Below are positions 43,206-53,789 of a stretch of DNA of 64,000 nt, one piece after another. The stretch comes from Apoda limacodes (Eukaryota > Arthropoda > Insecta > Lepidoptera > Limacodidae), in assembly GCA_946406115.1 (NCBI GenBank), contig OX291553.1, positions 5,027,001 through 5,091,000 on the forward strand, given 5' to 3'. Every line of letters starts with the position of its first letter. The first letter of the stretch is position 1. The notes beneath the pieces were generated by a model, which was not told where the DNA came from, made no database searches, and was given only the letters and a program-made list of their open reading frames with translations. A program made the position numbers and the translations under genes.

Positions 43206-43905
43206 AATTATTAGCATTATTATAGCTATAATAGCAAATAATAATCTGCACTCCGTAAAATTCATGTCTGTATATGAGAAAAGATAGAAGATTTTTATTA
43301 CTGGCAAGAGAATCTAGCAATGTGCCAAAATCATTTTTTCGATTTTTTTTATCATATGATTATTTTCCTTGTGTGTTTTATTTTATCAGTTGCAGATACA
43401 ATCTGAAACGCAACTACAAAACGAAATTCATTAGTATTTTTGTACTCGCGCCGTGTAAAAATTATCTTCATTTCATAACACTAGCATAAATAACCTATAT
43501 TACAAAATATATATTTTCACCGTACCTCCATCCAACGACTGATGTATACTATAAATGTAAAGTTCTGTCAGACCCCCAACTATTTCTGCTTCATACAGTT
43601 TTTAAAACAATATCATAAAAATACGCAGAAAAGACAGAATTTGCACAATAAAAAAAATTAACACAAGTTTTTCACATCGCCATAAAATAAATAAAACGAA
43701 GTGATCTCAATTTACCCACTGCCAAAACGTATCTGCAAAACTGTAGTCAAAACGTGGTTGTTAAAGACCGACTACACTTTCATAGAAAATTGACTTCACT
43801 AAAGGAAGCGTTAGAATATGTAAAATAACATATTCATAAAAAATACATACGAAAAACATAAGTTTCAAGAAGTCATTATGGTACAAATCCTATCATAATG
43901 ACGTA
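43206..43905. other. no gene seen
   Basis: AT-rich sequence. The 71-codon ORF at 43274-43489 shows no domain. Confidence 0.5.
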
Positions 43906-43908
43906 AAA

Positions 43909-44220
43909 TCTACTATAATATTACAAATGTGAAAGTTTGAATGTTTGCTTGTTTGTTATTAAATCACGGTTTAACCACTAGATGAATCGGGAGGAAACTT
44001 GGCACACATATAGGTTAGGTCGTGGAATAGGACATAGGCTACTTTCTAATCCAAAAACTTTTATAGTTTCCGCGGGAATAACTATAACCGAGCATTAACG
44101 AACCACAGCTACAGCTGTATCTAGCTGTGGCAAACTTCATTAGTATTATTAAGAAGTTGACGTAGAAATTCCACGCCGATAACTGAATTTAGGGCGGACG
44201 GAGCCGCTGGCAAAATCTAG
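43909..44220 (+). mobile_element. non-autonomous Helitron, Lep1-like
   Basis: It starts TCTACTATAATATTACAAAT after an A (43908). It ends with a GC hairpin (GCGGACGGAGCCGC, 44194-44207) and GGCAAAATCTAG (44220), followed by T. This gives the TC start, the 3' hairpin, the CTAG end and the A/T insertion site. It is 312 bp long with no ORF. Interior words GGAGGAAACTTGGCACACAT and AGAAATTCCACGCCGATAAC are typical of this family. Confidence 0.75.
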
Positions 44221-45040
44221 TTACATATGACGCATGGAACGAATACATCCCTCGTAACTGATATACTGTAATGTTTTTAGTGTATGTCGAAATTTTTAGA
44301 TTACCAATTGAAGTCTGGCATTGGGTGCTGCGGATTAAAAACACGAGGCTCCAAATCAATCATAACAGGAAATTTATATGAAATTATACCCGATTTATTG
44401 TTCCGAATCAATCATTCTTAAATATAAACAAGACTATATAGTAAATTTGTCAATTTGAATTCTCGGATTTCGCGGTCCGATGAAGCTGCGAAAGAAAAGA
44501 ATATGATGTAGCAAATAGGTACAAATAAAATATCTAAGAAATATATTTGTAACTTTTTGTATTATTCACGTCATAACTTTGCCGTCAATAAGACAATATA
44601 ACGCGTGCGTGAACAAGAAATTCATAGACAAGTTTGTAATCTTCTTTCGTTGTTTTTCAGATGGCTGGTTTACGTGTAACAAACAATTTTGCTAACAAAA
44701 ATAAAATTCTGAAAAATAACAAACAGTCTAAGGCTCGTTAGAGTTCCATACTCCAATGGCAGAAGCTGAACCCTCATACTTTTGTTATGTGGTCGATCTG
44801 TCCATAAACTCAGTTCTGAAATTTATAAGAGGGTGCCTAAGGTATTCTTACACACAAGGATATCCTTACTAGTTTGCTTGTACCGTTAAACTGTACATGT
44901 GAACTGGAACGTTTGTGTAGTGAAAACCTGCACAGCTTTGTAACATGCACATTTGTTTCTGTTCGTCTGTACCTGCCTACCTATCGAGTAGATTTTTGAT
45001 TCAATGATTTATTTTTACATAAAAAAATGTAATATTTATG
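44221..45040. other. no gene seen; weak repeat match at 44735-44805
   Basis: Mostly anonymous. At 44735-44805 TAGAGTTCCATACTCCAATG, GCAGAAGCTGAACCCTCATA and GATCTGTCC look like a diverged copy of the GGGTTCCGTAGCCAAATGGC block at 3083. Confidence 0.4.
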
Positions 45041-45044
45041 TATT

Positions 45045-45115
45045 TTTATCCGTTGTCTGGTATCCATAACACAAGCTTTGCTTACTTTGGGGCCAGACGG
45101 CGCTATAGCAAACTA
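45045..45115 (+). repeat. short dispersed repeat, copy 2
   Basis: TATCCGTTGTCTGGTATCCA, TAACACAAGCTTTGCTTACT and TTGGGGCCAGACGGCGCTAT; partner of 43110-43205. Confidence 0.7.
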
Positions 45116-45154
45116 ACTTAATTTAATATTGAAAAAAACTATATGAAAGATTTT

Positions 45155-45208
45155 ACGTAGAAATCCCACGCCGATAGCCGAAAAAAGCACCGGAAAGCCG
45201 CGGATAGG
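45155..45208 (+). mobile_element. Helitron 3' fragment
   Basis: TTACGTAGAAATCCCACGCC then GATAGCC matches the interior of the Helitron at 44158-44190. A decayed GCCGCGG follows, and no clean CTAG end is preserved. Confidence 0.5.
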
Positions 45209-46184
45209 AGCAAATTAAACATAAAACAAAATCAAGTTTATTGATAACGACGATAAAGGTTGATCTATAAATTGCAAAAACTTAATACATTTTATAATTT
45301 AGTAAGCGAATTCATTATAATAGTTAAAATTATTATTAAAGTTTAAGTGTTTGTGTAATTTAATGTGCTCCGGTTTTAGAAACCGGTTAAAAAAAATATT
45401 GAATTTCAGTAGAATCCTACATTTCCACAGATCTTAAGAAAGCGTAATAAGAAAATGTAGTTCTCAGGATCTGTAACAAATCAGTACACAGTTGTAGAAA
45501 TCGCAAAAATAATAAATAAAATTACAATAAAAAAAGGTATGAACAAAATAATAAAATTGTAATAATGATTTATTCCTAGAGACTGTTTTAATAACATAAA
45601 TGCGACATAGTAAAATACTAAAATACAGTACATAACTAAAATACTTTTTATGTAAAAACTGATTGTAATTAACCATTTTGATTAGGTCATTTATGATTTG
45701 TCCTCCTCACTAATATGATTTTGAGTTAGTATGTTTGTGACTCGTTCGCGCTACAACAACTTAAGCGATTAGGCTAAAAAATCAAATTGCAAATAATAAA
45801 TTATGTGTGTGTGTGTCACTGTACTGAGTTACCGCGAAGAATTTGATCACAATTTATCACTTAGTGTGCATAAGCCTGCTGTTTTTCTTAATCCTTGTTA
45901 AACATGTGCGTCGATTTGTGTATAAACTTACGGCAGCCATGGTCTGAAGACCAACAGGAATCGAACCCATAGCAATGACTTGTATTGGTCTTTGAACTCT
46001 GTTAAGCATTATCAAAAGAACTCGTCTGTTACCTCTGTCCATGCACTCCCAAGGCACCAAATAGACTGAGTCTATTAATTTCTCACTCTGTAAATAATTG
46101 AGATACAAGAACAAACTTCTTATATTTGATTGATTGATTGACTGGTCCCCGGTTTTTTATATGAGAACACCATTTCAGAAAAAC
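45209..46184. other. no gene seen
   Basis: AT-rich sequence with a TGTGTGTGTGTG run near 45804. On the minus strand around 45955-45975, GGGTTCGATTCCTGTTGGTC resembles a pol III box B, but no box A is seen at the right distance. Confidence 0.45.
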
Positions 46185-46489
46185 TTATAATAATAATAAT
46201 AAAGCCTTTATTTCCTCACATAATACAAATAGATAAGTACAAAGTTTAGTTTTTAGTAATAACAAGATTTAACAAAGTAGTATTCCAAATTCAATTCGTG
46301 CTGAAAATGCAAAATAAGTGCTGCATAATAATTAAATTATAATAAACATAAAATTAAATTCACACTGTAGAAATTAAATAACAATAACTGAAAGGTATTT
46401 ACATAGATTATTCATACTGCAATGAATTGTTGATATATTTTTTTTTATAACTGAAAATTAAAATTTACATGTCACAAATAAAATAAATT

Positions 46490-46795
46490 ATGTGCTTTAA
46501 AACAGGTGAGGTACCCATTTTTGGACATAGGCCTCCTCCAGTTTCTTCCAATTTACTCTTTCTTTGGCTTGGCGTATCCACATCGATCCAGCCACCTCTA
46601 CAATGTCATCGCACCAGCGCCGTCACGGGCGACCGCGTCCTTGCGTCGCGTCGCGGGGGTACCAATGTAGGACGCTCCATCGGTTATCCGTTGCTCTTGG
46701 CCTGCCCATCTCCATTTCAGTTTGCAGGCTAGTAAGACGGCATCTGTAACATTTGTTATTTTCCTTATGTCGCTGTTTCTCTTTCTTTCTTTCTG
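46490..46795 (-). pseudogene. RTE-like C-terminal tail, broken
   Basis: In scattered frames the minus strand shows LLACKLKWRWAGQ (usual LKWNWAGHVAR), a TRRKDAV trace of the GPGRPPTRW block, RWLDRCGYAKPKKE (usual AGSMWIRQAKDR) and EETGGGLCPK / RRPMSKNG (usual LEEAYVQKW). The order is right and the reading frame is lost. It sits directly after the RT half with no RT core between. Confidence 0.65.
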
Positions 46796-47428
46796 TCATA
46801 TGCAATCGAATGCCTTAGAGTAATCTACAAAAGCGACGTAGAGTTTTTTCTTATATTCAGTTATTTTTTCAATAAGTTGAGTTAGTGTGAAGATGTGGTC
46901 AATGGTAGAGTAATTTTGTCGAAAACCGGCTTGTTCTCTAGGTTCATTGCTGTCTAGAAGGTTTAAGATTCTGTTTTGCAATACTGTTGCAAAGACTTTG
47001 TACACGGTCTGCTGTAAGCTGATCGGCCTGTAAATTTCTAAATCCGAGGGGTCTCCTTTCTTATATAAAAGAGTTATAATGGACATTCCCCATTCCGTTG
47101 GCAATTTGTGGTTTTTAAGCACTTCGTTAAATAAGTTAGTTAAAACTGGTGTAAGGGGGTAAATTATTTCTTTTAGAATATCGTTAATTATTCCGTCATC
47201 CGCCGGACATTTCGCGGATTTTAATTTATGGATGGCGTTTTGGATTTCGCTCTCGAAGAATGGTGGTATAGTCTCACACAATTCAGTCTCTGTGTACCTA
47301 CATATTATTTCATCACTATCGTAGAGCTGTTTATAAAATTCCGTAGCAGTAGTGATCAGCTGACTTCTGTTCGACACTTTTTTGCTTCTATTTTTCAAAC
47401 TTAAAATCCAAGGTTTTGATTGGTTCAA
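46796..47428 (-). pseudogene. RTE-like reverse transcriptase, N-terminal half
   Basis: A 210-codon open frame. Motifs: KSAKCPADDGIINDILKEII (usual KxGKxPGPDGI), LPTEWGMSIITLLYKKGDPS, YRPISLQQTVYKVFATVLQN, NEPREQAGFRQNYSTIDHIF and KKLYVAFVDYSKAFDCI, which carries the first catalytic aspartate. The frame ends at the internal deletion, so the GVRQGD and FADD boxes are absent. The start codon given is simply the first Met of the open frame; the true protein would begin far upstream. Confidence 0.8.
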
Positions 47429-47649
47429 TCTTTTTTGTGCCCTTTTGAACGACGATTTCTTATCTAATTCTTCTTCTATTATTTTAAATCGATGTGTTTT
47501 CCTTTTTTTTATTTTCTTTTTAATAAGGGTGTATGTATAGTGCGTTTAGGCGGTTTCTTTCAGAACGGGTTCTATTTTCTTTATTTTTTAATTTAGTTCT
47601 TTGGTTTATAAGTTTCTCTACGTATGGTGATAAAAGTGGTTTAGCACTG

Positions 47650-47890
47650 ACTTTTTCTTTATTTTATTTTTATTTTATTTTCTTTATTGGGGACAACAAA
47701 CAGTATTCACAATCATTCTTTATAACTAATATCAAAAATATAACAGATAATTTATTATGAAACCCACAACGTTATCCACAGATTTGTTTCAATGTGTTAC
47801 TCGATACAATTATCAATTATACTAATTTAGATTAAGTATGTACAAGAAGAAAATTCCTTTTTTTATATGTATTGTATATATATCACAAAT
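47650..47890 (-). mobile_element. 3' UTR and A-rich tail of the LINE
   Basis: Contains the minus-strand word GTGGATAACGTTGTGGGTTT (about 47782-47763) and AATAAAGAAAATAAAATAAA (47690 down). The same order is found on the plus strand at 34936-35039. Confidence 0.65.
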
Positions 47891-48514
47891 CAAGAATGAT
47901 AGGAATTTATAACATCGGCAACTAGTCTTTTGAACTTGTAAACTGAAGCAGTAAAGATATCTAAGTCAGGGAAGACTTCATTAAATATGTTTGCAAGGCG
48001 ACGAAGGGCGCGCGTACGCCGGTGTGGAACAACCGACGCACGTGCACTTCTCGCCGCTGCACGGTACGCGGTACTACGTAGCACAAATTATTAGTCAGCC
48101 CAGTGCATTCAAACTTGTTATTACAGATACCATGTAATATCATGGCGCTAAGAAGGATGCGCCTACTTTCTAAACTAAGCAGCTTGTACTTATCCAGCAG
48201 TTGTGCATATGATTGGCGTTTACCGTTATATTTATAGTTAATATTTCTTTAAATTTCTTTTGTATAATTTCAAGTGCATCTATGTATTTTTTATATATAG
48301 GATTCCAAATTGGTATAGCATATTCTAATTGACAGCTTATTAAAGACTTATAAAGGAATAATAATGTAGAGATACGCTTGAACTCAGGGGAAGACCTCAT
48401 AATAAAACCGTACATTCTAAGTGCTTTTTCTTTAATGGAGCTTACATGTTGGTCTAAATGCAATTTTGAATCTAATAATACTCCCAGATCCCTAATAATG
48501 TCAACAGACTTCAA
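47890..48514 (-). pseudogene. LINE ORF2 C-terminal region, frameshifted
   Basis: The first frame (48514-48240) reads KSVDIIRDLGVLLDSKLHLD, QHVSSIKEKALRMYGFIMRS, LFLYKSLISCQLEYAIPIWN, the thumb and after. The frame shifts near 48240, and the continuation is split between 48143-47961 (MILHGICNNKFECTGLTNNL, CYVVPRTVQRR) and 48084-47890 (ALRRLANIFNEVFPDLDIFT). It pairs with the plus-strand fragment at 34480-34908. Confidence 0.8.
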
Positions 48515-48539
48515 ATCACTGTGTCCTATGTTATATTTA

Positions 48540-49277
48540 TTTTGAATAATGCTTTTAATTTTTGGTAAAAGTTATAGAAAAACATTTACATGTATTGTAG
48601 GAGTAGTATGACGTCATTTATTTAATGGGTCTAAAAATTTTTAAGTCATCAGCATACATAAGAAAATGTGAATTTATAAAACAGTATTTGATGTCATTGA
48701 TGAATAAAACCAACAACAAGGGACCCAGTATTGAGCCCTGTGGGACGCCAGAAGATACATTAACAGTGTTCGATTTGAAGCCGTTGATTACAACTGTTTG
48801 AGATCTGTTAGATATATAGGACGAAAACCACCTTAGCAAGTTGCCGCGAATTCCATTGAAGGCAATTTTATATAATAACAGCTTGTGGTCAACTTTGTCA
48901 AAACATTTTTGGAAATCTGTGTAAATGGTGTCTATCTGCGTATGACGGTCCATATTTTCAAATAAATAATTACTGAAAATCAGAAGATTTGTGGTAGTAG
49001 ACCGACGCCTAACAAAGCCACTTTCTTTGTTTTTAAATATGTGAATAAGTGCTGGAGAAAAGCAGCTGGGAAACTTACTTGAATTACTACGTGTAGTTGG
49101 AATATGTTCTCTTATTATATTGTAAATAGTTTCATAAAATTTTTGGACAGTTTCCTTGGCATTTAAATCGCTCAGGATTCCAGTCCAGTCGGTTTTTTCC
49201 AATTCATTATTTACTATTTCGTAATTAGCGGTATTATACTTGAATTTAGTCAGAGGAAAATATTTCATGGGTTTCAT
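48540..49277 (-). pseudogene. LINE reverse transcriptase, internally deleted
   Basis: The 219-codon frame starts in the linker (YNTANYEIVNNELEKTDWTG, ETVQKFYETIYNIIREHIPT). At about 49035 it jumps from HIFKNKE straight to SGFVRRRSTTTNLLIFSNYL, the conserved GF...RSTTTN block of the RT, so the missing part is the rest of the linker and the fingers. It continues TIYTDFQKCFDKVDHKLLLY, GVPQGSILGPLLLVLFINDI and the catalytic LMYADDLKIFRPIK. There the frame stops at about 48618. A CKCFSITFTKN trace (about 48570) suggests another about 25 residues lost after the catalytic box. Confidence 0.85.
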
Positions 49278-49285
49278 GTAAAAGT

Positions 49286-50014
49286 TCAGTTTGAGGTTGA
49301 TAATAAAGGTTGGATGATGTCCATCAGGTGGTATAAGCCCGTCACAAGGAAGTATATTACAGTCTTGGTTAGAGATACATATGTCAAGAACACGACCATT
49401 TTTATTTTTAAATAGTTAAATTGAAAAGAATTTGTTAAAGACATAAATTCCGAAATGTAAGTATACGTAGAATGCCTCGAAGTACCGAACATACCACATA
49501 TTTTATTTGTTTCACCAGTTATCCATTGAATATGCGGCAGATTGTAATCACCTATAACGTAAAACGATTCTACACTACTATGCGTCACCTTTTCGCATAG
49601 GTTGTTAAAATGCGTAATCTGTAGTGCCGGGGGGTAGGTAAGCCACACTAAATAAGTGATGTTTACCGTGAGTAGCAGCCGGCAGCGCAACCATGACGTA
49701 TTCGCAGTCGCCGAACGCAGAAGCGGGCGCTAACACGTTAACCGATTTTAGTTCGCGCTTAACAGCAATGAGGACACCTCCTCCGTCTTGTTTATTAGTA
49801 AGAGAACGGTTACGATCACATCTAAATATGACATATCTATTGTCAATAAATTCGGTGTCTGTTATTTTTGCAGTGAGCCAGGTTTCCATCAAAATAATTA
49901 CGTCGACCGATGATGACAAAATATTCACGTATAAGGTATGGAGCTTAGTGCGGATCCCTGTACAGTTCTGATAATAAATAGATATGTTACAATTATTATC
50001 AGCTATCTTAAGCG
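49286..50014 (-). pseudogene. LINE endonuclease domain, frameshifted
   Basis: The domain opens near 49985 with NIYYQNCTGIRTKLHTLYVN, where N is the first metal ligand, without needing an ATG. It continues in the 49928-49605 frame with VDVIILMETWLTAKITDTEF, in which METWL supplies the glutamate, DGGGVLIAVKRE and HHLFSVAYLPPG. The 49690-49286 frame gives FYVIGDYNLPHIQW with the GDYN motif. The SDH-type histidine near 49330 reads YHLMDIIQP in a broken context (GLYHLMD, where SDHHP would be expected). It is inactive. Confidence 0.75.
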
Positions 50015-50429
50015 AGTCTTATCATTATTATAAGTGTATATGCACTGTCGTAAACAAGAAATATTATGTATGTTAATATAAAGTTACGTAGGTATGAGCG
50101 CCACCACAAACACACAGCTGCTGGAGTAATTGCAGTAATACAAATAAGATAGGTAAGTTTATTATCAAAAATATAATTGGGCATCTTTGTAGTAAACATT
50201 AGGGCCTTTATCAAATATATGCAAAATAATATTTTAATTTTCAAATAAAATAAGTACACACTAAGTTTGCGACATAAAAGGTAAATAGTAGGTAGCTGAC
50301 TATGCGTATTATTTATGGTTATAGAGATTATTAAAATTATTTTTACATTTCTAATTAAGGCACTTAGACACAAAATATTCATAGGTACGTACAGGGGTTT
50401 GGACGAATATACGCTAAGTTGAGGGAGTA

Positions 50430-51066
50430 TTAGTGTGTGTGCGGTCTTGGGGGCTTGTTTTACTAAATTTAACAATATCATTATGTGACCTGATTGCGAA
50501 GATCGGTGAAGTATCTGACGTTCGCGCCAATATTGTACCGTTTTTAATCCACACATATTTGCAGCTGCACTTTTTTGCTTCTTCGCGGCTTTGTCAAAAC
50601 AATTATTTATTATGCAACGTAAGATGTTCGTTAATATATATTTTACGAGTTTATTGATTTGGTCCGTCTTGAGTCCCTTTGCCAGGCGAAATGCACTGAT
50701 TACGTTGTCGCGCAAAGTACGGGAACACAGCTTGACTATAATGTTTTTAGGTCGGTTATTTTCTTCATTCCGAGCATGTGGTACGCGATGAATTGAAATA
50801 ATACTATGGCGGTCAACTGGACACTTGATAGCAGTTCCAATTAATTCCATTAGGGTGAGCAAATTTTCACCTCGTTTTTCGGGAATATTACAAATTTCAA
50901 GATTATTCTGACGTGCCTGCTGTTCCATGGAATAAATTTTATGTTGAAGATCCATGACATTGTCGGATAGTTTATTGGTGGACGACAGCTTGAAGACATC
51001 AATAGCCTTTTTCATATCAGCCTGTTCTTTCGACTGAAATTCAAACGACTCCTTTAGGTAGGCCAT
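50430..51066 (-). pseudogene. LINE ORF1, coiled coil plus RNA-binding-like core
   Basis: Residues 1-55 are a coiled coil (LKESFEFQSKEQADMKKAID, LSDNVMDLQHKIYSMEQQ). Then follows the typical ORF1 core: ARQNNLEICNIPEKRGENLL, TLMELIGTAIKCP, IISIHRVPHARNEENNRPKN and IIVKLCSRTLRDNVISAFRL. Near 50640 the frame shifts. In other frames the expected ending appears as NEHLTLHNKLF and KYVWIKNGTILARTSDTSP, followed by IRSHNDI. The N-terminal part usually present in this ORF1 family (zinc or PHD finger) is absent, so the copy is probably 5' truncated at about 51070. The remaining 352-codon open frame after 50600 is fortuitous. Confidence 0.75.
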
Positions 51067-51070
51067 TTAT

Positions 51071-52865
51071 GGGAGGTCATTAAAATGGATTTGAGTTGGT
51101 GACTGGTGTGACAGAATAGAACCAATAAGCAAGATATAAATCTTGTTTAGAAGGCATTTTGTAGTTGTTTGTTACTTAAGCTTAGTTATAGACACATACT
51201 TTATAAAGCATATAAGGGAATTGTAGGCCAAGTTTAGAATAAAACCATGTTGAATTAGTGTAAAAGAATGTTTTTTTATTTTAGTTAGGTTTTACAGTAC
51301 ATCTATCTAGGTACTAGTATAGTAAGATATATTCTGTGACTTAGGCTTAGATATAGGAAGGCATTACTAGTAATAGGTAGACATAAAATTACGGCTAATA
51401 CGCAAAATTACAATTACATTTATAGAATGGTAGGCAGGGGTATGTGCATGATCTAATAACATTATTTACAAATACAGAATTGTATATCTCAATCATCCGA
51501 AACCTAGGAGTCGGTATTCGTAAGATAAATCTTACTAGTCTCGTTCAATCTGGACTTCTATGTGTTTGTACCTATATGCATATTGTCATTACATAGGTTT
51601 AGGAAAATGTTTAAAACTAGATTCGAATAAATTTATTAATGGAAAGCACTATTCAATTATTATGGACCTTAGTTTAATGTTGGGAGTATGGGTCGAATGA
51701 GATTGTGAGTGCTGGTTTGTACGTATACGTGTGCGTAAGTAGATGTGGACGGGTGTATAATTTCGCAGTAGTGCTATGGACAGATTACGGAACTTTGTGA
51801 TGGCTAATTGAAAGAGAGGAGGAGCTAGCCGTATTGTATTGACTGTGGTGGTCGAGCGCGAGGGGTATTATTGTATAGACGTAGGTTAGATATCGGTATA
51901 TTTGGCGTGTCCTTAATAAATTTTCCATATGCGTAGAATTATTTGCCAGAAGGGCGGCACTGTGGAATAAAAATCTAATATGCTCGGGGAGGGAAAGGAC
52001 TTAATAAAATAACGAACATTTAAGAGGGCCCCAACGCGCATATACCTTTGTTTTATGGGTGTGGGGCGGGAGTCGATATTGTTGGTTTCAAATAGAGCTC
52101 ATTTTCCAGTGGCGTAAATATACTATACATAGACATACCACTTAGCGTAAAAGGGGGGGGGGAATATTTAATTACAGTTATGCGATGGCATGCGATATAA
52201 AATTTAAATTACAGCAATTTTCTAGCTTTGAAGTTACTTAACACGTCATGAAATAAATTGTGTTCTCGCTACTTGTTGATAGTGAGTTACGAATTAAAAA
52301 TAGAAGGACGAGAACATCGGCTGTAATTTTCTTAAAAAAAAAAAAAAAAATGTTTTGGACAGAAACCGTAAACCAAATACAGTAATCTGCTAGTCAAAGA
52401 ATGTAGAAGGCCACGTTATTTTCCGGTTTGGAACTTACCATAGGACAGCGAAATCGATTTTAAAACCGAGCAGAAACCTGTACATTGAAGTAGGGTGTAG
52501 CCTTAATATATCACTTTACTATAGAAGAGTTAGAGTGAGTTCATTTATGATTAAGGAATACATTGAAAGGCGGGATAGCGAGCATTTGCAATGTTAATGC
52601 AGAAGTAAGGTCATAAAGTCACTAAGATATTAGCTGAAGTAGGCCCTCATCCATATCAGTTCTTTAATGTTATACTACTTAAGTAGCGCTGACTTAGTAA
52701 GTTATCGGTTTATAGGTTTTAGTTAAAAGGTTGTTCCAAAGTACGAACATCTAATAACTGTTTCACTTGACGGTGACGTCGGTTAAGCCCTTAGACCAGG
52801 TGAACTTCCTCCAACGGGAAGATTCATGACTGGTAGAAGGTAATCTTAACAAAGTAAACAGTAGA
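51071..52865. other. no gene seen
   Basis: Anonymous sequence rich in TAGG/TAGT words. Homopolymers include a G run at 52153-52163 and an A run at 52334-52350. No coding remnant recognised. Confidence 0.5.
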
Positions 52866-52869
52866 TGTT

Positions 52870-53205
52870 AAAACGACTATATGTACTTTGTGAGTTGTTA
52901 GTTTTTTAATATAATTTTGTAAAAGGAAAATAATAACAAATAATATAAACTAAAGAAGGAAAAAGGTAGTAATATAATTTTGTATAAGGAAAATTTATAA
53001 CAAATAATATAAACTAAAGAAGGAAAAGGGTGTCCAAAACGACTATTTGTACTTTGTGAGTTGTTAGTTTAGTAATATAATTTTGTAAAAGGAAAATTAT
53101 AACAAATAATATAAACTAAAGAAGGAAAAAGGTAGTAATATAATTTTGTATAAGGAAAATTTATAACAAATAATATAAACTAAAGAAGGAAAAGGGTGTC
53201 CGCTC
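52870..53205 (+). repeat. hierarchical tandem repeat (166 bp made of 62-63 bp units)
   Basis: An outer unit starting AAAACGACTAT and TGTACTTTGTGAGTTGTTAG occurs at 52870 and 53036 (period 166). Each outer unit contains two inner units beginning TAATATAATTTTGTA.AAGG and ending AATATAAACTAAAGAAGGAA, at 52907, 52970, 53073 and 53135 (spacing 63 and 62). The two outer copies are almost identical, so the duplication is recent. Confidence 0.9.
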
Positions 53206-53292
53206 GAGCGGGGATTTGAACTCGGAGGTTCTCGAGTTCTTGGCACGAGCGTAAGGTGTTTCGCCAACGGAGCTGTCTGAGGTGATTCTGAG
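53206..53292 (-). other. tRNA-like sequence, degenerate
   Basis: On the minus strand CAGCTCCGTTGGCGAAACAC resembles box A/D-arm and TCCGAGTTCAAATCCCCGCT resembles box B/T-arm. The CGCTCGAGCGGACACC end could be an acceptor-like 3' side. Only three base pairs form in the anticodon stem position. It is therefore a tRNA-derived SINE head or tRNA pseudogene. It directly abuts the end of the tandem repeat, without a gap. Confidence 0.45.
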
Positions 53293-53595
53293 CGATCGAA
53301 TGTAGACGTTAGGTTTAGATCATCTTTTATAGATTCATTGCTACCGGTCACGGGCTATTAGAATCAAATTTTAGGATACTTTAAGCTCATGCTTTTGCTT
53401 GCCAAATAATATTACGTTTTGATTGTCGATAAATATTTTATTACTAGGCGGACCGGTAATATCAACCGGTTTTAATCTATTGTGGTGCCATTTATGAAAG
53501 TGATAGATTGACAGTAACATTTGTTTGGGGAGGGGTCAACATCAAAAATGTTTATTAAACTGCATTAACGTTTATTCAGAATTAGGATTCGCATG

Positions 53596-53597
<2 letters not shown>
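53293..53597. other. no gene seen
   Basis: Anonymous sequence before the TA microsatellite. Confidence 0.5.

Positions 53598-53654
<57 letters not shown>
53598..53654 (+). repeat. TA microsatellite
   Basis: About 28 uninterrupted TA units. Confidence 0.95.
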
Positions 53655-53657
<3 letters not shown>

Positions 53658-53789
53658 TAGGTTCGGCGTAAGGTGGAAAGTGAGCTAGAACGTGGATAGA
53701 TACTATTACCTGCTATGTAGATGTGAAACTAAGGCAAAATTATTAAACCCAGCCGAGTAGGACAAGGTTATTATTTAATTTGGTACGAG

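Larger units (their letters stand above)
46185..47650 (-). mobile_element. RTE-like LINE with internal deletion
   Basis: On the minus strand it runs from a Lys/Arg-rich linker (47650-47430) through the RT fingers and first palm motif (47428-46796), then directly into the extreme C-terminus (46795-46490) and a 3' UTR. The end is GAGGAAATAAAGGCTTTATT plus a TTA-repeat tail at 46190-46200. The RT catalytic box and about 250-300 residues after it are missing at a junction near 46795. The upstream end at 47650 abuts the A-rich tail of the next LINE. Confidence 0.75.
47650..51070 (-). mobile_element. CR1/jockey-like LINE with two internal deletions
   Basis: In minus-strand order: ORF1 (51066 to about 50430, frameshifted), ORF2 endonuclease (50010-49290), a short linker and RT pieces (49277-48618 and 48514-48240), C-terminal tail (48240-47890), 3' UTR with GTGGATAACGTTGTGGGTT, CTGTTTGTTGTCCCCAATAA and an A/T-rich tail (about 47700-47650). 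It lacks RT segments at about 49035 and about 48600. The 3' end is homologous to the piece at 34480-35040. It is dead. Confidence 0.8.

Noticed and set aside
50008..50430. C-terminal third of the 352-codon ORF at 50008-51066
   Set aside because: After the ORF1 frameshift the frame remains open by chance and becomes hydrophobic, low-information sequence; the expected ORF1 ending is in another frame.
53598..53654. Origin or promoter from the TA run
   Set aside because: A plain microsatellite; no associated motif supports a function.
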